Source: Aquipseudomonas guryensis (GTDB taxonomy: Bacteria > Pseudomonadota > Gammaproteobacteria > Pseudomonadales > Pseudomonadaceae). From it: 64,000 bases of DNA. Position numbers and translations under genes: made by a program. The notes below the pieces were generated by a model, which was not told the DNA's origin, made no database searches, and saw only the letters and a list, made by a program, of their open reading frames with translations. The number at the start of each line of letters is the position of its first letter. Position 1 is the stretch's first letter. Location: positions 1-64,000 of the forward strand of contig NZ_JACJFN010000001.1 in assembly GCF_014164785.1 (NCBI RefSeq), in the 5' to 3' direction. Shown here piece after piece: positions 1 to 10,576 of this stretch.

Positions 1-96
1 TCTACTCGAATCCGCCACCGCCGCAACCTTTATTTTCATCTAACTCTTTGTTTAGCAAGGAGTTTTCAGATCAGGCTGCGCCGGAAGAGGTGCGCA

Positions 97-738
97 TTAT
101 AGGCCCGCAGATTTCGCCGTCAATGCCTTTCTGAAACTTTTTAACGTCCCCGGACGAGCCGAGAGCCAGGCTGCCACGGCCGGAATGCGCAACATCAGCA
201 AAGTCGCGCCAAACACTGCATAAAGCACCCACTCGCCGATATCGGAACGCGCAACCCAGAGCATATGCAGCAGACCCAGAACGAGGATTGCATAGACCAG
301 CTTGTGCAACTTCCGCCAACGCGCACCCAGCCTGCGCACACTGTAGTGATTCGAAGTCAGTGCCAGGAGCCACAGCCCGATAAAAGCCATGGCGCCGACG
401 ATGATGTAAGGCCGCTCACTCAGATCATCCAGCAGTCGATCAAAGCGCAGTCCCAGGATGAACGTCAGATATCCCGCAACGTGCAACAGGGCATAGGTAA
501 AGCACCACAGACCGAGCTGGCGGCGCACAGCAATCCACCCACCCCAGGCACTCAGGCGCCGCAAAGGCGTCATGCTTAACGTTAGCAATAGCAGGACCAA
601 CGCTCCTTGCCCCAGGTTATCCACCAGAACCTTGCCGGGATCTGGCCCCAACTGCTGAGTCAGCCCCATATATAGCCACAGCAAAGGGGGAAGCAACGCC
701 AAGAGGAAGACGACGACTCGCCAGACTCGATAACGCAT
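97..738 (-). CDS. msrQ: MsrQ, heme-binding membrane subunit of the periplasmic methionine sulfoxide reductase
   Basis: Cytoplasmic-membrane b-type cytochrome that passes electrons from the quinone pool to MsrP for repair of oxidised methionines in periplasmic proteins. The 213-residue protein is almost entirely hydrophobic, with about six membrane helices, and carries the family pattern [17 protein letters not shown] with its heme-ligand His, plus further His in [17 protein letters not shown]. The length fits the YedZ/MsrQ family. Its ATG overlaps the stop of msrP by one base (TGATG), so the two are probably translationally coupled. Family assignment is from motif and neighbour and is very secure. 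Confidence 0.95.
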   Translation of the reverse strand: MRYRVWRVVVFLLALLPPLLWLYMGLTQQLGPDPGKVLVDNLGQGALVLLLLTLSMTPLRRLSAWGGWIAVRRQLGLWCFTYALLHVAGYLTFILGLRFDRLLDDLSERPYIIVGAMAFIGLWLLALTSNHYSVRRLGARWRKLHKLVYAILVLGLLHMLWVARSDIGEWVLYAVFGATLLMLRIPAVAAWLSARPGTLKSFRKALTAKSAGL

Positions 739-1739
739 CAGTAGTACTTCCGCAGATCCAGATCACTATAAAGAGAAGCGACTTCGTCATAGCCATTGAA
801 CAGCCTGGTCGGTACCACATTGGGACTGAACAGACTATTGGGCAGGCGCCGCTCGGTTGCCTGACTCCAGCGCGGATGATCGACCTGCGGATTGACGTTG
901 GCATAGAAGCCATACTCATCCGGCGCCAAACTCTCCCACGTGGTGGCCGGCTGCTCGGCAACCAGACTGATGCGCACGATCGACTTGATGCTCTTGAAGC
1001 CGTACTTCCATGGCACCACCAGACGTAACGGCGCCCCATTCTGGTTAGGCGATACGCGCCCATAGAGTCCAACAGCCATGATAGACAGCGGATGCATCGC
1101 CTCATCCAGGCGCAACCCCTCGCGGTACGGCCAGTCGATCAAGGAAAAGCCCGAACGCACGCCGGACATCTGCTCGGGCGCAACCCTGGTTTCGAAGCGC
1201 ACGTACCTGGCTTTGCTGGTCGGCTCTGCACGCTTGAGCAAATCCGCCAGGGGGAAACCCAACCAGGGAATAACCATCGACCAGCCCTCGACACAGCGCA
1301 ACCGGTAGATGCGCTCTTCCAAACGATGAGGCTGCACCAAAGACTCCAGAGAAATCGGCCCTGGCTTGGCCACTTCACCATCAATCATTACCGTCCATGG
1401 CTCTACTTCAAGTTTGTCGGCGTATCGTGCCGGGTCACCCTTGTTGGTGCCGAACTCATAGAAGTTGTTGTAGTGCGTGGCATCCTTGAATGGCGTCAGG
1501 GCTTCATCGCCAGCCGCGACCGCCCCCCACTTCACGTCTGGAAGCTTCTCGGTAAACCAGGCGGGACTGCTCGCAGCCTCGACATCGGCATAGCGCGAAG
1601 TCTCCGCCTGCAGCGGCAATGCACTCATAGCTGCAAGGCCGCCGGCCGCTGCCATGAATGTGCGACGCGAGAGATAGACAGATTCGGACGTAATTTCGGA
1701 TTCGCGCGCAGCGGACGCGAGGGGGACTTTGATCAGCAT
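738..1739 (-). CDS. msrP: MsrP, molybdopterin-dependent protein-methionine-sulfoxide reductase
   Basis: Periplasmic molybdoenzyme that reduces methionine sulfoxide in proteins. It has 333 residues. A twin-arginine signal lies at residues 23-45 ([11 protein letters not shown] then a hydrophobic run to LPLQA), as expected for a folded Mo-cofactor protein. The probable molybdenum-ligand cysteine is Cys149 in [10 protein letters not shown], and the oxidoreductase fold continues to about residue 300. The family is usually about 330 residues. It is first in the msrPQ operon, with pssA ending upstream after a 63-bp gap on the same strand. Confidence 0.96.
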   Translation of the reverse strand: MLIKVPLASAARESEITSESVYLSRRTFMAAAGGLAAMSALPLQAETSRYADVEAASSPAWFTEKLPDVKWGAVAAGDEALTPFKDATHYNNFYEFGTNKGDPARYADKLEVEPWTVMIDGEVAKPGPISLESLVQPHRLEERIYRLRCVEGWSMVIPWLGFPLADLLKRAEPTSKARYVRFETRVAPEQMSGVRSGFSLIDWPYREGLRLDEAMHPLSIMAVGLYGRVSPNQNGAPLRLVVPWKYGFKSIKSIVRISLVAEQPATTWESLAPDEYGFYANVNPQVDHPRWSQATERRLPNSLFSPNVVPTRLFNGYDEVASLYSDLDLRKYY

Positions 1740-1802
1740 GGTGGCTCCGCAGCTAAGGACGACTGATGCGCAAATAGACCGCGGAGCCGGCAGGAAATTA
1801 CA

Positions 1803-2630
1803 TCACTCGGCGACCTTATCACGGCGCAGTTGCAACAAATATTGCACAGGACCGGAAGCCGCATAGGCAAGGAAGATCAATAGCAGAATACGCGGCGGGT
1901 CACTGAAGACCACGGCAAACACCAGCACCACGACCAGCATCGCCACGAAAGGCACACGCCCTTTGAAATCAAGATCCTTGAAGCTGTAGAACTTGATATT
2001 GCTGACCATCAGCACGCCGGCCATGGCCACCAGCAAGGCATAGAGCATGACCACCGGAACAGGCATGTCCACGCCATCGACACCAAAGTCCTTCAGCGCC
2101 CAGACCATCCCGGCAACAACCCCGGCAGCGGCCGGACTGGCGAGACCGACAAACCACTTCTTGTCGACCTTGCCGATCTGGGTATTGAAGCGGGCCAGAC
2201 GCAACGCGGCGCAAGCCGTATAGATGAAGGCGACCGTAAGCCCGACATTGCCCAACTCAGACAAGGCCCACTGATAGGCCAGCAACGCCGGCGCCAAGCC
2301 AAAGGCGACCATGTCCGACAGTGAGTCGTACTCAGCGCCAAATGCGCTCTGGGTGTTGGTCAGTCGTGCAACTCGGCCATCCAGGCCATCGAGCACCATG
2401 GCGATGAAGATAGCGACCGCCGCGTACTCGTACTTGCCATTCATGGCACTGATGATGGCGAAGAAGCCCGCAAACAAGTTGCCGGTGGTGAACAGGTTAG
2501 GTAACAGGTAGATACCGCGATGACGCACCTTGCGCCCTTCGGCATCGTGCCCCTCCTCCACATGCTCATCGATAGGCAGAATGCTTTCCCCCTGGGGGGC
2601 AGAGCCAGATTCCTCGGGACGTTCGTTCAT
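1803..2630 (-). CDS. pssA: CDP-diacylglycerol--serine O-phosphatidyltransferase
   Basis: Makes phosphatidylserine from CDP-diacylglycerol and L-serine, the committed step to phosphatidylethanolamine. It is an integral membrane enzyme of the CDP-alcohol phosphatidyltransferase family. The signature D-G-x2-A-R-x8-G-x3-D-x3-D is intact at about residues 84-107 (DGRVARLTN...GAEYDSLSD), followed by several hydrophobic helices to the C-terminus. The open frame extends two codons upstream to a TTG, but ATG 2630 has an AAGG ribosome site at the right distance and starts MNERPEE, so I prefer 275 residues. The N-terminal 30 residues are acidic and soluble. Confidence 0.94.
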   Translation of the reverse strand: MNERPEESGSAPQGESILPIDEHVEEGHDAEGRKVRHRGIYLLPNLFTTGNLFAGFFAIISAMNGKYEYAAVAIFIAMVLDGLDGRVARLTNTQSAFGAEYDSLSDMVAFGLAPALLAYQWALSELGNVGLTVAFIYTACAALRLARFNTQIGKVDKKWFVGLASPAAAGVVAGMVWALKDFGVDGVDMPVPVVMLYALLVAMAGVLMVSNIKFYSFKDLDFKGRVPFVAMLVVVLVFAVVFSDPPRILLLIFLAYAASGPVQYLLQLRRDKVAE

Positions 2631-2739
2631 GAACAATACCTTGCAACGGTGTGGTTAAACTTCGACCGGAGCCGGCGAGCTAGGTTCGCCGGCGCCCTGC
2701 AAACGAATGGGCTTTATACCAGAAGCCCGCAACGAGCAT

Positions 2740-2768
2740 AAAAAAACGCGGCCGTAGCCGCGTCTTTT
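2740..2768 (-). terminator. rho-independent terminator of the ilv operon
   Basis: A perfect 6-bp GC stem with a 4-base loop (cgcggc-cgta-gccgcg, 2747-2762) is followed on the minus strand by a run of T. It sits about 17 bases after the ilvC stop and would end ilvI-ilvH-ilvC transcription before pssA. Confidence 0.85.
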
Positions 2769-2784
2769 AGAACGTCAGAAGACC

Positions 2785-3846
<1,062 letters not shown>

Positions 3847-4338
3847 TTAGATGCTGAGTACTTTGTCGCCACGGGCAATCCCGGTGACGCCGCTGCGTAC
3901 GGTTTCCAGGATCGACGCGGTGCCGACGGCCTGGATGAAGCTGTCCAGCTTGTCGCTCGTGCCGGCCAGCTGAATGGTGTAGACGCTGCTGGTCACGTCG
4001 ACGATCTGTCCGCGGAAGATGTCAGTGGTGCGCTTGACCTCGGCGCGCTGGGCGCCGGTGGCCTTGACCTTGACCAGCATCAGCTCGCGTTCGATATGCG
4101 CGCTTTCCGACAGGTTCACCAGCTTGACCACTTCGATCAGCTTGTTGAGGTTCTTGGTGATCTGCTCGATCACATCGTCATGCCCTACGGTGGTCAGCGT
4201 CAGACGCGACAGAGTCGGGTCTTCGGTCGGCGCCACGGTCAGGCTTTCGATGTTGTAGTTGCGCTGGGAGAACAGGCCGACCACGCGCGACAGGGCGCCG
4301 GGTTCGTTTTCCAGCAACAGGGAGATGATATGGCGCAT
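3847..4338 (-). CDS. ilvH: acetolactate synthase small (regulatory) subunit
   Basis: Regulatory subunit that activates the large subunit and confers valine feedback inhibition. An N-terminal ACT domain occupies residues 1-75 (ISLLLENEPGALSRVVGLFS is the diagnostic start), with the C-terminal ALS_ss domain after it. The open frame begins ten codons earlier inside ilvI, but the conserved start is MRHIISLLL at 4338, giving 163 residues, the usual family size. Only two bases separate it from the ilvI stop, which indicates coupled translation. Confidence 0.96.
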   Translation of the reverse strand: MRHIISLLLENEPGALSRVVGLFSQRNYNIESLTVAPTEDPTLSRLTLTTVGHDDVIEQITKNLNKLIEVVKLVNLSESAHIERELMLVKVKATGAQRAEVKRTTDIFRGQIVDVTSSVYTIQLAGTSDKLDSFIQAVGTASILETVRSGVTGIARGDKVLSI

Positions 4339-4340
4339 GT

Positions 4341-6071
4341 TCAGGTCCGCTCCGTCTTGCTCAGCCACATGTCACGCATGGCACCGCCGCGAATCTGCAT
4401 CGGGTACACGTGCTCGCTGGTATCCACGGCGATGTCGAGGAATACCAGGCGGTTCTTCATGGCGAAGGCTTCTTCCATCTTCGGCTTGAGGTCTTTCAGG
4501 TCGGTGATGCGCATGCCCACGTGACCATAGGCCTCAGCCAGCTTGACGAAGTCAGGCAGCGATTCCATGTAAGAGTGCGAGTAACGGCTGCTGTACTGCA
4601 TGTCCTGCCACTGGCGAACCATGCCGAGGGCACCGTTGTTCAGGTTGATGATCTTCACCGGCAGGTCGTACTGCAGGCAGGTCGACAGTTCCTGGATGTT
4701 CATCTGGATGCTGCCTTCACCGGTGACGCAGGCCACGTCGGCCTCCGGGAAGTTCAGCTTGACGCCCATCGCCGCGGGGAAACCGAAGCCCATGGTGCCC
4801 AGGCCACCGGAGTTGATCCAGCGGTTCGGCTTGTTGAAGCGGTAGTACTGCGCCGCGAACATCTGGTGCTGGCCCACGTCGGAGGTGATGAAGGCATCGC
4901 CCTTGGTCACTTCGCTGAGGGTCTCGATCACGCTCTGCGGCTTGATGATGCTGCCGTCACCCTCGTTGTAAGGGAACAGGCGGCCGCTACCGCGCCACTC
5001 GTCGATCTGCTTCCACCAGCTGGCAACGACGTCCTTGTTCGGGGTCTCGCCGATTTCCTTGAGGATGGCGACCATCTCTGTCAGCACGCTGTCCACCGGG
5101 CCGACGATCGGGATGTCGGCCTTGATGGTCTTGGAGATCGAAGCCGGGTCGATATCGATATGAATGATCTTGGCGTTCGGGCAGAACTTGGCGCCCGTTT
5201 CACCATTGATCACGCGGTCATCGAAACGCGCGCCGACAGCCAGGATCACATCGGCGTGGTGCATGGCCAGGTTGGCGGTGTAGCTGCCGTGCATGCCGAG
5301 CATGCCGACGAACTGGCGATCGTTACCCGGGAAGGCGCCAAGGCCCATCAGGGTGTTGGTCACCGGGATGTTGAGCATCTTGGCCAGTTCGGTCAGTTGC
5401 TCGGACGCGCCGCCCATGATCACGCCGCCACCGGAATACAGTACCGGACGCTTGGCAGCCAGAATCATCTCGGCGGCCTTGCGGATCTGCCCGGAATGAC
5501 CACGGGTAGCCGGGCTGTAGGAGCGCAGCTTGACCTTCTTCGGGTAGCTGTATTCGAACTTCTGCGACGGATCGCCCATGTCCTTCGGAATATCCACGAC
5601 CACCGGGCCTGGGCGGCCGGACTGGGCGAGATAGAAGGCTTTCTTGATCACTTCGGGGATTTCCGAAGGATGCTTGATGATGAAGCTGTGCTTCACGATC
5701 GGGCGGGAAATACCGACCATGTCGGTTTCCTGGAAGGCATCGGTACCGACCACGGTGCTAGGCACCTGACCGGAGATGACGACCATCGGGATCGAGTCCA
5801 TATAAGCGGTGGCGATGCCGGTGATGGCATTGGTCGCACCCGGACCAGAGGTTACCAGCACCACGCCGGCCTTGCCGGTGGCGCGGGCATAGCCGTCAGC
5901 CATATGGGTTGCAGCCTGCTCGTGACGAACCAGGATATGGGTCACTTCCGGCTCTTTGAACAGGGCATCGTAGATGTGCAGGAGGGCACCGCCCGGGTAC
6001 CCATAGATATACTTAACGCCTTCGTCACGCAGCGAGCGGACGACCATTTCAGCGCCGGATAAAAGCTCCAC
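4341..6071 (-). CDS. ilvI: acetolactate synthase large (catalytic) subunit
   Basis: Thiamine-diphosphate enzyme that condenses pyruvate with pyruvate or 2-oxobutyrate, the first step of branched-chain amino acid synthesis. The three TPP-enzyme domains are present. [16 protein letters not shown] near residue 48 holds the catalytic Glu, and [12 protein letters not shown] carries the TPP/Mg site. I place the start at GTG 6071 (VELLSGAEM) rather than GTG 6080, because AGAGGTGA lies seven bases upstream of 6071 and the family starts with that sequence. This gives 576 residues. It is first gene of ilvI-ilvH-ilvC. Confidence 0.96.
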   Translation of the reverse strand: MELLSGAEMVVRSLRDEGVKYIYGYPGGALLHIYDALFKEPEVTHILVRHEQAATHMADGYARATGKAGVVLVTSGPGATNAITGIATAYMDSIPMVVISGQVPSTVVGTDAFQETDMVGISRPIVKHSFIIKHPSEIPEVIKKAFYLAQSGRPGPVVVDIPKDMGDPSQKFEYSYPKKVKLRSYSPATRGHSGQIRKAAEMILAAKRPVLYSGGGVIMGGASEQLTELAKMLNIPVTNTLMGLGAFPGNDRQFVGMLGMHGSYTANLAMHHADVILAVGARFDDRVINGETGAKFCPNAKIIHIDIDPASISKTIKADIPIVGPVDSVLTEMVAILKEIGETPNKDVVASWWKQIDEWRGSGRLFPYNEGDGSIIKPQSVIETLSEVTKGDAFITSDVGQHQMFAAQYYRFNKPNRWINSGGLGTMGFGFPAAMGVKLNFPEADVACVTGEGSIQMNIQELSTCLQYDLPVKIINLNNGALGMVRQWQDMQYSSRYSHSYMESLPDFVKLAEAYGHVGMRITDLKDLKPKMEEAFAMKNRLVFLDIAVDTSEHVYPMQIRGGAMRDMWLSKTERT

Positions 6072-6390
6072 GTTGTTCACCTCTAGAACGCCAGATTACC
6101 ACCCGTCAACGAGTGGTCCTTGAAGTAGGTCTTACCGGTCAGCAAACAGGCGGCGACTGTGGTCGCGGATACTACGAGGTCTGCTTGACGAGTAACGGAA
6201 TGGCTCAATCTTGCGGAGCCTTTCCTTCCCAGCGCGAGGTAACGCGTTGCGGGTGTAACGGGGGTCGGCACGGGTAGCGCCTTTTTTCGCTGAGCTGGGG
6301 GACGCTTGCGGCGGACCCCACTACAACGGAACGTGGGATTGTTCTGATTAGCGCACACTAAGTCAAGCTGTCGAGCACGGAATCCTCGTC
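6072..6390 (-). promoter_or_regulatory. long leader and candidate promoter of the ilv operon
   Basis: About 300 bases without a convincing gene lie upstream of ilvI. On the minus strand a TTGACT (about 6358-6363) is followed after 17 bases by AACAAT, a reasonable sigma-70 pair, which would leave a transcript leader of roughly 260 bases. A 124-codon open frame runs through it but has arginine/proline-rich, non-globular composition and no ribosome site, so I treat the region as untranslated. No Ile/Val/Leu-rich leader peptide of the classic attenuator kind was seen. Confidence 0.4.
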
Positions 6391-6536
6391 TGAGAACCTG
6401 TTTAGGATCTCTTGATCGTCGGCCATGCTGCGTTGAAATCGGGCTCGGACTGCTCATTTACACGCTGTAAACTCCGCGTCCTCGCCCAATTTCGCCTTGC
6501 CTGGCTCTAGCTCAAAAGATCGTAACCAGGTTCTGA
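6391..6536. repeat. palindromic MITE-like repeat, copy 1
   Basis: A 146-bp imperfect palindrome. The left end (gagaacctgtttaggatct) pairs with the right end (agatcgtaaccaggttctg), and the centre is the inverted pair around catttacacgctgtaaact. Its core closely resembles the element at 18915-19061: both share GCCAT-GC-GCGTT, TGCTCATTTACA, GTAAACT and GCCTTGC in the same order. It has no coding capacity. It looks like a non-autonomous, dispersed intergenic element. Confidence 0.7.
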
Positions 6537-6620
6537 GAGCTGTGACATGCCGCAGGATGACGTTTGCCGGGTTTTGGTTATAGTAACGCTTAGGTTCTGC
6601 AGCTAATAAAAGGAAACAAC

Positions 6621-7064
6621 ATGCGTCGCTTGATTCTCACGGGCAGTTTGCTGCTCGCCCTGAGCACTACCGCCATGGCCGGCCAGGTCTACAAATGGGT
6701 CGACGCGCAAGGCAACACCCACTTTGGCTCACAGCCGCCGGAAGGACAGCAGGCGACCAGTATCAACACCAACGTGGCCACGCCGAAGACACCCGCCCCC
6801 GCAGCTACGAAGCCTGCCGCAGCGGTAGCCGACACAGACGAGCAGAAGGCGATCGACAACAAGGTCAAGGAAGATGTGGCCAAGCAGGAAGCTGAGCGCA
6901 AGCAGTACTGCGAGACGGTGCGCACCAACCTGTCCCAGCTACAGAACAATCCGCGCATCCGCGTACAGGAAGAAGGCAAGGACGAAGTGCGGCGCATCAC
7001 CGAAGAAGAGCGCCAGCAACGCATCAGCGAAGCCGAGAAGGCCATCGCGGAGAACTGCCAGTAA
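6621..7064 (+). CDS. secreted DUF4124-domain protein
   Basis: A 147-residue protein with a Sec signal at residues 1-20 (cleavage after TAMA). A DUF4124 domain follows at about 21-60, with its typical VYKWVDAQGNTHFGSQPP pattern. Then comes an Ala/Pro/Thr/Lys-rich linker, and a charged, probably coiled-coil tail containing two Cys (QYCETVRTNL and the terminal ENCQ). DUF4124 proteins are periplasmic and of unknown function. AAAGGAAACAAC before the ATG is a good ribosome site. The gene converges on the YqcC gene. Confidence 0.9.
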   Translation: MRRLILTGSLLLALSTTAMAGQVYKWVDAQGNTHFGSQPPEGQQATSINTNVATPKTPAPAATKPAAAVADTDEQKAIDNKVKEDVAKQEAERKQYCETVRTNLSQLQNNPRIRVQEEGKDEVRRITEEERQQRISEAEKAIAENCQ

Positions 7065-7072
7065 ACGATGAG

Positions 7073-7094
7073 TGGCGCGAGTTAGCTCGCGCCA
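7073..7094. terminator. hairpin between convergent genes
   Basis: A near-perfect inverted repeat (tggcgcgag-ttag-ctcgcgcca) lies between the stop codons of the two convergent genes and includes the last codons of the minus-strand one. There is no clear T-run, so bidirectional termination is only likely. Confidence 0.5.
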
Positions 7095-7414
7095 CCAATC
7101 AGCCGATCGAAGTTGCCCAGCGCGGTCAGCAGCGCCAATGCCTGTCGCTCGCGCCCACGATAGGCCTCTTCAGCCATCGGCCTGATGCCCGATACATTGG
7201 GCAACGGCGCAGAGGCCTCAAGCAGGCTTTTCATGCGCGGCAGGAATATCCACTGCAGCCAGGCTTCGAACGACAGCGTGTCGACGCAGAAAGGCTCGCG
7301 ACTGGCCAGCGCTTCCGCCGATGGCGGTGTATCTGCCCACCAGCCCAATACACGCAACTCCCGTTCAATCAGCAGCAACTGCTCAGCCACTGCGGGCAAA
7401 CGCTCACCCATCAC
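7082..7414 (-). CDS. YqcC-family protein
   Basis: A 110-residue cytosolic protein of the YqcC/DUF446 family, recognised by the all-helical pattern LLLIERELRVLGWW and the central FEAWLQWIFLPRMKSLLE. The family has no firmly established function; in enterobacteria it is often found next to truC. Here its start overlaps the stop of the upstream TPR lipoprotein gene by four bases, so the two are probably co-translated. No catalytic motif is visible. Confidence 0.85.
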   Translation of the reverse strand: MMGERLPAVAEQLLLIERELRVLGWWADTPPSAEALASREPFCVDTLSFEAWLQWIFLPRMKSLLEASAPLPNVSGIRPMAEEAYRGRERQALALLTALGNFDRLIGGAS

Positions 7415-8121
7415 ATGCTGACCTTGGCCTGTGCGCGCGCCTGCGCTGCGCCGGCCGCATCACCCTGACGCTCGCGTGCCTGGGCAATCAGATCCCATAG
7501 GCCTGCCTGCAGTGCCGGACGCCCACTGGCCAGGGTCAGACCACGTCGCGCGAACTGCTCGGCCTGGGCGGCATCACCCTGGGCCAGGCGCACCTCGGCC
7601 AGACGATAGAGCACCTGCGGCTCGCGCGGTGCGATACGCTGGGCGCGCTCCAGGCTGGAGGCGGCGCCATTGAGGTCACCGCTGCCTTGCTGCTGCTGAG
7701 CGGTGCTCAGCAGCGCCAGCACCGGGCCATCGAGTTGCTCATCGGCACTCAAACCGCCGCCCGTGGGAATCCCACTGGGCATGCTCGGCGCACTCGGTGT
7801 ATAGCTACCGGCCGAAGAGATCGGCCCTGTACTGAGCGGTGCCGAGCTGATGCTGGAGGGCATGGAACTGCTGCCATCCGGGTAAGTCTGCAGCGGCGCG
7901 GAAGACACTCCACCGGGCACCATCACCACCACACCGGAATCCTGCGGCAGGCTCTGCGCCTGAGCTGGAGCCGCCGGCGTATAACCGCCAGCACCCTCAC
8001 CCTGCTCATCCGCACGCAGCGAGCCACTGGCATCCACGACCGGAATCGAACCACGCGGCACTGTGCTGCAACCACTCAGCACGACCGACGTTACCACCAG
8101 AGACAACCACCACTTGCTCAT
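7411..8121 (-). CDS. tetratricopeptide-repeat lipoprotein
   Basis: A 236-residue lipoprotein. The start chosen is MSKWWLSL at 8121, because the upstream in-frame extension lacks a signal. The lipobox is LSGC (VTSVVLSGCSTVP), so Cys17 or so is the lipid site. After a long Pro/Ser/Gly-rich low-complexity linker (about residues 20-130), two or three TPR-like helical pairs end the protein (LNGAASSLERAQRIAPREPQ, LAQGDAAQAEQFARRG). It lies 24 bases after the end of mrcB on the same strand, which suggests a cell-wall role, perhaps as an accessory of PBP1b. That role is inference. Confidence 0.82.
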   Translation of the reverse strand: MSKWWLSLVVTSVVLSGCSTVPRGSIPVVDASGSLRADEQGEGAGGYTPAAPAQAQSLPQDSGVVVMVPGGVSSAPLQTYPDGSSSMPSSISSAPLSTGPISSAGSYTPSAPSMPSGIPTGGGLSADEQLDGPVLALLSTAQQQQGSGDLNGAASSLERAQRIAPREPQVLYRLAEVRLAQGDAAQAEQFARRGLTLASGRPALQAGLWDLIAQARERQGDAAGAAQARAQAKVSM

Positions 8122-8144
8122 GTATTTCCTCTCTATCGGCTGTC

Positions 8145-10460
8145 TCACTCGAGCCAGCCACGCACCCAATCCATCACCGCTTCATCCGGCGCCACCCCAC
8201 AGGCGGCACCTGCCGGCGGCTCACTGCCGCGAATATACGGCATCTGTACTGCATTCGGACAACCGGCTGCCGAGCCCTGCCCGGTGCCGGCATTCACCCA
8301 TGCCTGCACCACATTGTCCGGCTGCGGCATGTCCAGCGGCAGCGGGTCGGCCTTGGCCATCAGGCTGGTCCAGACCTGCAATGCACCGGTCGCACCGGTC
8401 AGCGGCGTCTTGCCGTTATCGTCGCGCCCCAGCCAGACCACGGCCAGCAGATCCTGACTGAAACCGGCAAACCAGCTGTCGCGCGAGTCATTACTGGTGC
8501 CGGTCTTGCCGGCCAGGGTCAGCGATGACGGCAACTGGCTGTACACCGAACGCCCGGTGCCCTCGCGCATCACCCGCTGCATGGCGTTCTGCGTGAGGTA
8601 GATGGCGCCTGCATCGAAGCGCTGCTGAATCTGGAAGGGGTAGCGCTTGAGCGGCTCCCCTTCAGCGGTCAGCACACTACGAATGCCACGCAACTGTGTA
8701 TTGAAGCCACCATTGGCCAGGGTCTGGTACATGGTCGCCACTTCCATCGGACTCAGCGCACCTGCGCCCAGCAGCATCGATGGATACGCCGGCCACTCTC
8801 GATCGACGCCCAGGCGCTCAAGAGTTTTGAGTACCTCCGGCACGCCCAGTTCCAGACCGAGCTTGGCCGTCGACAGGTTGTAGGAGTTGGCTAGGCCCTG
8901 GTACAGATAAATGGTGCCGTGGGCCTTGCGGTCATAATTTTGCGGGCGCCAGACCTGGCCGTCCTGGCCCTTCACCGAAAACGGTTCATCGGCCAGCCAG
9001 CTGGTCAGGGTGTACTGACTCGGGCGCTCCAATGCTGTCAGGTAAACCGCAGGCTTGATCAGCGAACCGATCGGCCGCACCGCGTCCAGCGCGCGGTTGA
9101 AGCCGGCAAACCGTGGCTGGCGGCTGCCGAGCATGGCCTGAATCTCGCCATTCTCCGGATTGGTCACCACCATGGCGGCCTCGACCTCATCCACACCTTT
9201 GCGCCCACCCAGGCGCTTGAGCGTTTCACTCAGGGCCGCCTCGGACTTGAGCTGGAGGATCGGATCGAAGCTGGTGAAGATGCGCAGACCTTCCTCGGTC
9301 AAGTCTTCGTCGCGGTAATCCTCGCGCAGCTGGCGCTTGACCAGGTCGAGGAAGGCCGGGAAGGAGCTATCGGCCAGGCTGCCGCGCTTGGTCACACCCA
9401 GCGGCTGCTGCTTGGCTAGCGCCACCTGCTCGGCGCTCACCACGCCTTGCTGTTCAAGCAGATCGAGCACCAGGTTGCGCCGTTTCAGGGCCAGTTCAGG
9501 ATTGCGCCGGGGGTTGTAGACAGTCGGTCCCTTGACCATACCGACCAGCAGCGCCACCTGATGCAGCTTCAGCTCGCCCAGCGGCTGGCTGAAGAAATAC
9601 TGGCTGGCCAGACCGAAGCCATGCACGGCGCGCTGGCCGTCCTGGCCGAGGAATACCTCATTGAGGTACGCCTCGAGAATTTCCTTCTTGTCGTAGTGCA
9701 GCTCCAGCAGCACGGCCATCATGGCCTCAGTAAGCTTGCGGCTGAGGCTGCGCTCACTGGTCAGATAGAAGTTCTTCACCAGCTGCTGGGTCAGGGTACT
9801 GCCGCCCTGGCGCAGCTGACCGGCCGTGGCGTTGATCCACACCGCACGGGCGATGCCCTTGGGTGACACGCCGAAGTGGTTGAAGAACTCACGATCCTCC
9901 ACCGCCACCAGGGTTTCCACCAGGTAAGGCGGCGCCTGCTCCAGCTTGATCAGAATGCGGTCTTCATGGTGCGCGGGGTACAGGCCGCCGATCAGCAGCG
10001 GCTCCATGCGCGCCACGTCGAGCTTGCTGCCGTTGCCCTGGCTGAGCCCGGCGACGTAGTCGCCGGAGAAGCGCACACGCAGGCGCTGCGCCGACTCGTT
10101 GCCGTCATAGAACTGGAAGCCGCGGGTATGCAGGTCAACCTGATTGCCATTGACCACCGCCGCGCCCGGACCGTCGGCGGCGCTTTCGCGGCGATAGCCA
10201 AGGGCATCCAGCTCGGTAAGGAAGTCCTGCTTGGCCAGTTTTTGCCCGACGAACAGCTCCAGCGGTCGCGCATAGACCTTGGCTGGCACCGTCCAGCGCT
10301 TGCCGGAAAACTTCTCCTGCACCACGGCATCCAGGTACACGGCGAAGCCGGCCAGCACCACCAGCCCGACCAATGCGAGTTTGAGGGCCCAGCCAAGCCA
10401 GGGACGAGAGGCGCCGGAGCGGCGTTTGGCGCTTTTGCGCGGAGTACGGGAACGAGTCAT
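8145..10460 (-). CDS. mrcB: penicillin-binding protein 1b, bifunctional transglycosylase/transpeptidase
   Basis: Polymerises and cross-links peptidoglycan. It has 771 residues with a basic cytoplasmic start and one membrane anchor at about 27-47. UB2H-like and GT51 domains follow, the latter with catalytic Glu in VEDREFFNHFG near residue 188. The transpeptidase domain has SLIK near 466, SYN in GLANSYNLSTAK, and KTGT in LAGKTGTSNDS near 650. All catalytic motifs are intact and the length is normal for PBP1b. The downstream lipoprotein and YqcC genes follow closely on the same strand. Confidence 0.96.
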   Translation of the reverse strand: MTRSRTPRKSAKRRSGASRPWLGWALKLALVGLVVLAGFAVYLDAVVQEKFSGKRWTVPAKVYARPLELFVGQKLAKQDFLTELDALGYRRESAADGPGAAVVNGNQVDLHTRGFQFYDGNESAQRLRVRFSGDYVAGLSQGNGSKLDVARMEPLLIGGLYPAHHEDRILIKLEQAPPYLVETLVAVEDREFFNHFGVSPKGIARAVWINATAGQLRQGGSTLTQQLVKNFYLTSERSLSRKLTEAMMAVLLELHYDKKEILEAYLNEVFLGQDGQRAVHGFGLASQYFFSQPLGELKLHQVALLVGMVKGPTVYNPRRNPELALKRRNLVLDLLEQQGVVSAEQVALAKQQPLGVTKRGSLADSSFPAFLDLVKRQLREDYRDEDLTEEGLRIFTSFDPILQLKSEAALSETLKRLGGRKGVDEVEAAMVVTNPENGEIQAMLGSRQPRFAGFNRALDAVRPIGSLIKPAVYLTALERPSQYTLTSWLADEPFSVKGQDGQVWRPQNYDRKAHGTIYLYQGLANSYNLSTAKLGLELGVPEVLKTLERLGVDREWPAYPSMLLGAGALSPMEVATMYQTLANGGFNTQLRGIRSVLTAEGEPLKRYPFQIQQRFDAGAIYLTQNAMQRVMREGTGRSVYSQLPSSLTLAGKTGTSNDSRDSWFAGFSQDLLAVVWLGRDDNGKTPLTGATGALQVWTSLMAKADPLPLDMPQPDNVVQAWVNAGTGQGSAAGCPNAVQMPYIRGSEPPAGAACGVAPDEAVMDWVRGWLE

Positions 10461-10576
10461 GGCGCGGCATTATACGCACTTTGCCGAGGCCCAACAGGCG
10501 CTCCCCGGCGGTTTGCAGAGCGCCTCACAGCGTCCATAATGCCGCCTCCGAAATACCAGAAAAGCAAGGATTGACC

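Noticed and set aside
4410..6062. A 550-codon frame opposite ilvI
   Set aside because: Antisense shadow of a conserved essential-pathway gene.
6083..6457. A 124-codon frame in the ilv leader
   Set aside because: Arg/Pro-rich, non-globular composition, no ribosome site and it overlaps the palindromic repeat. It could only be a leader peptide if translation data showed it.
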